Shown: in pieces, positions 5,795 through 8,025 of the stretch
Layout of the letters: every line of letters starts with the position of its first letter
Numbering within the stretch: the stretch's first letter is position 1
Origin: Lysobacteraceae bacterium
GTDB lineage: Bacteria; Pseudomonadota; Gammaproteobacteria; Steroidobacterales; Steroidobacteraceae
Direction of reading: 5' to 3'
Assembly: GCA_012516015.1 (NCBI GenBank)
Contig: JAAYXG010000306.1
Coordinates: forward strand, 1-8,025
DNA: 8,025 nucleotides
The notes under the pieces: model-generated
Database searches by the model: none
Told to the model about the DNA's origin: nothing
The model's input: only the letters and a program-made list of their open reading frames with translations
Program-made: the position numbers and the translations under genes

Positions 5795-6468
5795 GGTCGC
5801 CCCTCTGCCTGTGCGCGCGCAGCCTCGAATTGCGCGGCGTTGCTCAATTGATCGGGAAGCTCCGTCGACGGCTTGCCGCGGAATTTGAGGCCTTGCATGT
5901 ACGCGATCAGCGCGTCCATCTCGGTCTTGCCTTTGACCGCATCGGCCGCCGCCGCGATGTCTTCGTCGGTGTAGGGCACGCCGATGCGGCGCAGTGCCCG
6001 GAGTTTGTTCGTTGTGGCGTTGCCGTCGAGCTCGCGTTCCGCGAGCCACGGGAAACCCGGCATGTTCGATTCCGGCACGACATCGCGCGGATTGATCAGA
6101 TGCACGCGGTGCCATTCGTCCGAGTAGCGTCCGCCGACGCGCGCGAGATCCGGACCGGTGCGCTTCGAGCCGAACTGAAACGGGTGGTCGTAGACTGTCT
6201 CGCCCGCGAGCGAATAGTGGCCGTAGCGTTCCGTCTCCGCGGGCAACGGCCGCACCATCTGCGAATGACAGTTGTAGCAGCCTTCACGCACGTAGACGTC
6301 ACGTCCTTCGAGCGCGAGCGGGTCGTACGGTTTCACGCCGGGCGAGGGCTCGACGACCGAGCGCTGTGCATAGAGCGGCACGATCTCCACGAGTCCGCCG
6401 ATGCTGATGACGATCGCGATCAAGATGCCCATGAGGCCGATGCGTTTTTCGATGGTTGAATGGTTCAT
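5791..6468 (-). CDS. ccoO: CcoO, monoheme cytochrome c subunit of cbb3 oxidase
   Basis: CcoO is the monoheme cytochrome c that donates electrons to the catalytic subunit CcoN. The 225-residue protein has an uncleaved membrane anchor at about 11-32 and then the periplasmic cytochrome. Its heme site is CYNCH (64-68) in the very conserved context [14 protein letters not shown], with M136 ([10 protein letters not shown]) as the probable axial ligand. I chose the ATG at 6468 because the protein then begins MNHSTIEKR just before the anchor, as in the family. The reading frame stays open upstream to 6630, but that extension is made of repeat element D and overlaps ccoN. No Shine-Dalgarno sequence precedes the chosen start; the nine bases between the repeat and the ATG are pyrimidine-rich on the coding strand (GTTCTTCTT). 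The stop overlaps the ccoQ start. Confidence 0.96.
   Translation of the reverse strand: MNHSTIEKRIGLMGILIAIVISIGGLVEIVPLYAQRSVVEPSPGVKPYDPLALEGRDVYVREGCYNCHSQMVRPLPAETERYGHYSLAGETVYDHPFQFGSKRTGPDLARVGGRYSDEWHRVHLINPRDVVPESNMPGFPWLAERELDGNATTNKLRALRRIGVPYTDEDIAAAADAVKGKTEMDALIAYMQGLKFRGKPSTELPDQLSNAAQFEAARAQAEGRP
5800..5805 (-). promoter_or_regulatory. Ribosome binding site of ccoQ
   Basis: GAGGGG on the coding strand lies five bases before the ATG at 5794. It fixes the ccoQ start inside the longer in-frame open stretch. Confidence 0.55.
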
Positions 6469-6477
6469 AAGAAGAAC

Positions 6478-6582
6478 GGCTGTAGACTGTGGGCTGTAGG
6501 CTGTAGCCAGATAGCAGGCTGTAGGCTGTAGGCTGTGGGCTGTAGCCAGAAAAGAAGAGCGTCCAGCCTCCAGCCTCCAGCC
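6478..6582. repeat. Heptamer element D filling the ccoN-ccoO gap
   Basis: The first block has four units at 6478-6505 (GGCTGTA, GACTGTG, GGCTGTA, GGCTGTA) and ends in GCCAGATAGCA. The second has four units at 6517-6544 (GGCTGTA, GGCTGTA, GGCTGTG, GGCTGTA) and ends in GCCAGA plus a purine-rich run. Three inverted units TCCAGCC follow at 6562-6582; their complement, GGCTGGA, differs from GGCTGTA at one base. The element thus has two tandem left arms and one mirrored right arm, and occupies 105 of the 130 bases between the ccoN stop and the ccoO start. No other sequence in this gap was recognised. Confidence 0.88.
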
Positions 6583-6598
6583 GCGCACATTCGCTCGC

Positions 6599-8025
6599 TC
6601 ATGCGTGCACCGGCGCCATGACGGGCACATCCACGGGCTTCGCTTCGCGCACGGTCTTCCACACGTTCACCGCCATGATCGCCATGCCGGTTAGGAACAT
6701 GAGGCCGCCGAGCAGGCGAATGCCGTAGTACGGATAGGTGGCGCTGAGCGATTCGACGAAGGTGTACGTGAGCGTGCCGTCGTCGTTCGTCGCGCGCCAC
6801 ATGAGACCTTGCATGACGCCTGCGATCCACATCGAGGTGACGTAGAGCACGATGCCGATCGTCGCGATCCAAAAGTGCGCCTCCATGAGCTTGACGCTCC
6901 ACATCTGCGCGCGGCCGAAGAGCTTCGGAATGAGCGCGTACATTGAGCCGATCGTGATGAAAGCGACCCACCCGAGCGCGCCCGAGTGCACGTGCCCGAT
7001 CGTCCAATCGGTGTAGTGCGACAGCGCGTTCACGGTCTTGATCGACATCATCGGACCTTCGAAGGTCGACATGCCGTAGAACGAGAGCGAGACGACGAGG
7101 AACTTGAGAATCGGATCGGTGCGCAGCTTGTGCCAGGCGCCCGACAACGTCATCAAGCCGTTGATCATGCCTCCCCAGGACGGTGCGAGCAGAATCAGCG
7201 AGAACACCATGCCGAGCGATTGCGCCCAATCGGGCAAGGTCGTGTAGTGCAGGTGATGCGGCCCCGCCCACATGTAGATCGAGATGAGCGCCCAGAAGTG
7301 GACGATCGACAATCGGTACGAGTAGATCGGACGGCCGGCCTGTTTCGGCACGAAGTAGTACATCATCCCGAGGAAGCCCGCGGTCAGGAAGAAGCCGACC
7401 GCGTTATGGCCGTACCACCATTGCACCATCGCGTCGACGACGCCCGAGTACACGACATACGACTTCGTCGGCGACACCGGAATCGCGATGTTGTTGACGA
7501 TGTGCAGGACGGCGATCGTGATGATGTATGCCGCGAAGAACCAATTCGCGACATAGATGTGCTTGATGTTGCGCTTGACGATCGTGCCGAAGAACACCAC
7601 GCCGTACGCTACCCACACGGCCGCGATCAACAGATCGATCGGCCATTCGAGCTCGGCGTATTCCTTGCTCTGCGTGATGCCGAGCGGCAATGTGATCGCG
7701 GCGAGCACGATGACGAGCTGCCAGCCCCAGAACGTGAACGCGGCGAGCCGATCGGAGAACAAGCGCACGTGACAAGTGCGCTGCACGAAATAGTACGAGG
7801 TCGCAAAGAGCGCGCAGCCGCCGAACGCGAAGATGACCGCGTTCGTGTGCAGGGGACGAAGCCGGCTATACGTGAGCCAGGGAATGTCGAAGTTGAGGGC
7901 GGGAAACATGAGCTGGGCGGCGATCAGCACGCCGACGGCCATGCCGACGATGCCCCAGAACACGGTGGCGATCGTGAACTGGCGGACCACCTTGTCGTTG
8001 TAGTAACCGGACCTGGCTGGATCGG
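6599..8025 (-). CDS. ccoN: CcoN, catalytic subunit of cbb3 cytochrome oxidase (5' end outside window)
   Basis: CcoN is the heme-copper subunit that reduces oxygen to water and pumps protons. The frame is open to the window edge; its first visible residues ([11 protein letters not shown]) already match the CcoN start, so only a few residues are missing and the GTG at 7990 is internal. Numbering from that GTG, the helix II heme b ligand is H48 ([12 protein letters not shown]). The CuB ligands are H195 (WYGHNAVGF) and H245/H246 (AGPHHLHYT), and Y239 is the likely partner of the His-Tyr crosslink. E311 (STFEGP) is the proton-channel glutamate. H333 and H335 ([10 protein letters not shown]) bind hemes b3 and b. 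These sit 12 less than the Pseudomonas stutzeri numbers as I recall them. About twelve helices are visible. All catalytic residues are intact. The promoter and any FNR/Anr site lie beyond the window. Confidence 0.97.
   Translation of the reverse strand, partial: DPARSGYYNDKVVRQFTIATVFWGIVGMAVGVLIAAQLMFPALNFDIPWLTYSRLRPLHTNAVIFAFGGCALFATSYYFVQRTCHVRLFSDRLAAFTFWGWQLVIVLAAITLPLGITQSKEYAELEWPIDLLIAAVWVAYGVVFFGTIVKRNIKHIYVANWFFAAYIITIAVLHIVNNIAIPVSPTKSYVVYSGVVDAMVQWWYGHNAVGFFLTAGFLGMMYYFVPKQAGRPIYSYRLSIVHFWALISIYMWAGPHHLHYTTLPDWAQSLGMVFSLILLAPSWGGMINGLMTLSGAWHKLRTDPILKFLVVSLSFYGMSTFEGPMMSIKTVNALSHYTDWTIGHVHSGALGWVAFITIGSMYALIPKLFGRAQMWSVKLMEAHFWIATIGIVLYVTSMWIAGVMQGLMWRATNDDGTLTYTFVESLSATYPYYGIRLLGGLMFLTGMAIMAVNVWKTVREAKPVDVPVMAPVHA

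Noticed and set aside
5840..5855. Possible FNR/Anr-type site around CAATTG
   Set aside because: It lies inside ccoO, and the half-sites are not in the TTGAT-N4-ATCAA order; only a CAATTG core is symmetric.
6478..6582. CRISPR-like or ordinary microsatellite array
   Set aside because: Units are 7 bases without unique spacers, so it is not CRISPR. The mirrored arm and the shared GCCAGA boundary make a plain slippage microsatellite insufficient.
6469..6630. N-terminal extension of CcoO by 54 residues
   Set aside because: It is made of repeat element D and overlaps the ccoN end. The ATG at 6468 gives the family-typical start, although an extended form cannot be fully excluded.
7988..7990. GTG as the ccoN start codon
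   Set aside because: The 11 codons upstream to the window edge are open and read GYYNDK before VVRQF, as in CcoN proteins, so the GTG is internal and the gene is cut by the edge.

Overview
The window carries one complete module for a cbb3-type cytochrome c oxidase, the high-affinity terminal oxidase used at low oxygen. Every gene is on the minus strand, so the transcription order runs from high to low coordinates: ccoN (its first few residues lie beyond the right edge), ccoO, ccoQ, ccoP, a small two-helix membrane gene, ccoG, ccoI and ccoS. CcoN, CcoO, CcoQ and CcoP form the membrane enzyme. CcoG, CcoI and CcoS are maturation factors that handle and deliver copper and help insert cofactors. 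The DNA is GC-rich. The two-helix diheme CcoP and the CcoN sequence suggest a gammaproteobacterium, perhaps near the Xanthomonadales, Nevskiales or Steroidobacterales, but that placement is inference.

Layout by transcription: ccoN 8025-6599; a 130-base gap filled by a heptamer repeat element; ccoO 6468-5791; ccoQ 5794-5630; ccoP 5633-4581; small membrane gene 4584-4324; a 70-base gap with a stem-loop; ccoG 4253-2868 (TTG start); ccoI 2871-196; ccoS 184-14. The junctions ccoO/ccoQ, ccoQ/ccoP, ccoP/small gene and ccoG/ccoI are all ATGA stop/start overlaps, which indicates one translationally coupled operon. The slot between ccoG and ccoI, where ccoH (fixH) usually sits, is empty. There is no gene-free stretch longer than 130 bases.

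The unusual part is a set of mirror-image elements built of tandem 7-base units, placed at gene junctions: ccoN/ccoO, the ccoP end, the ccoI start, the ccoI end, and a simple array over the ccoS stop. The units differ between sites (GGCTGTA, GGGCTCT, GGGCTCG, GGGCTTG, GTGACGC). In the first four, an array usually ends in a shared GCCAGA or GCCGGA boundary followed by purine-rich DNA, and is answered by inverted heptamers downstream. Three protein ends (CcoI N-terminus, CcoI C-terminus, CcoP C-terminus) are encoded by these elements and carry matching Gly/Ala/Trp-rich and Pro/Ser-rich tails. The element at the ccoI start would fold into a 36-base stem beginning a few codons after the start codon. 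Nothing else here looks like a defence, secretion or other novel gene system; the repeat family is the main discovery candidate.
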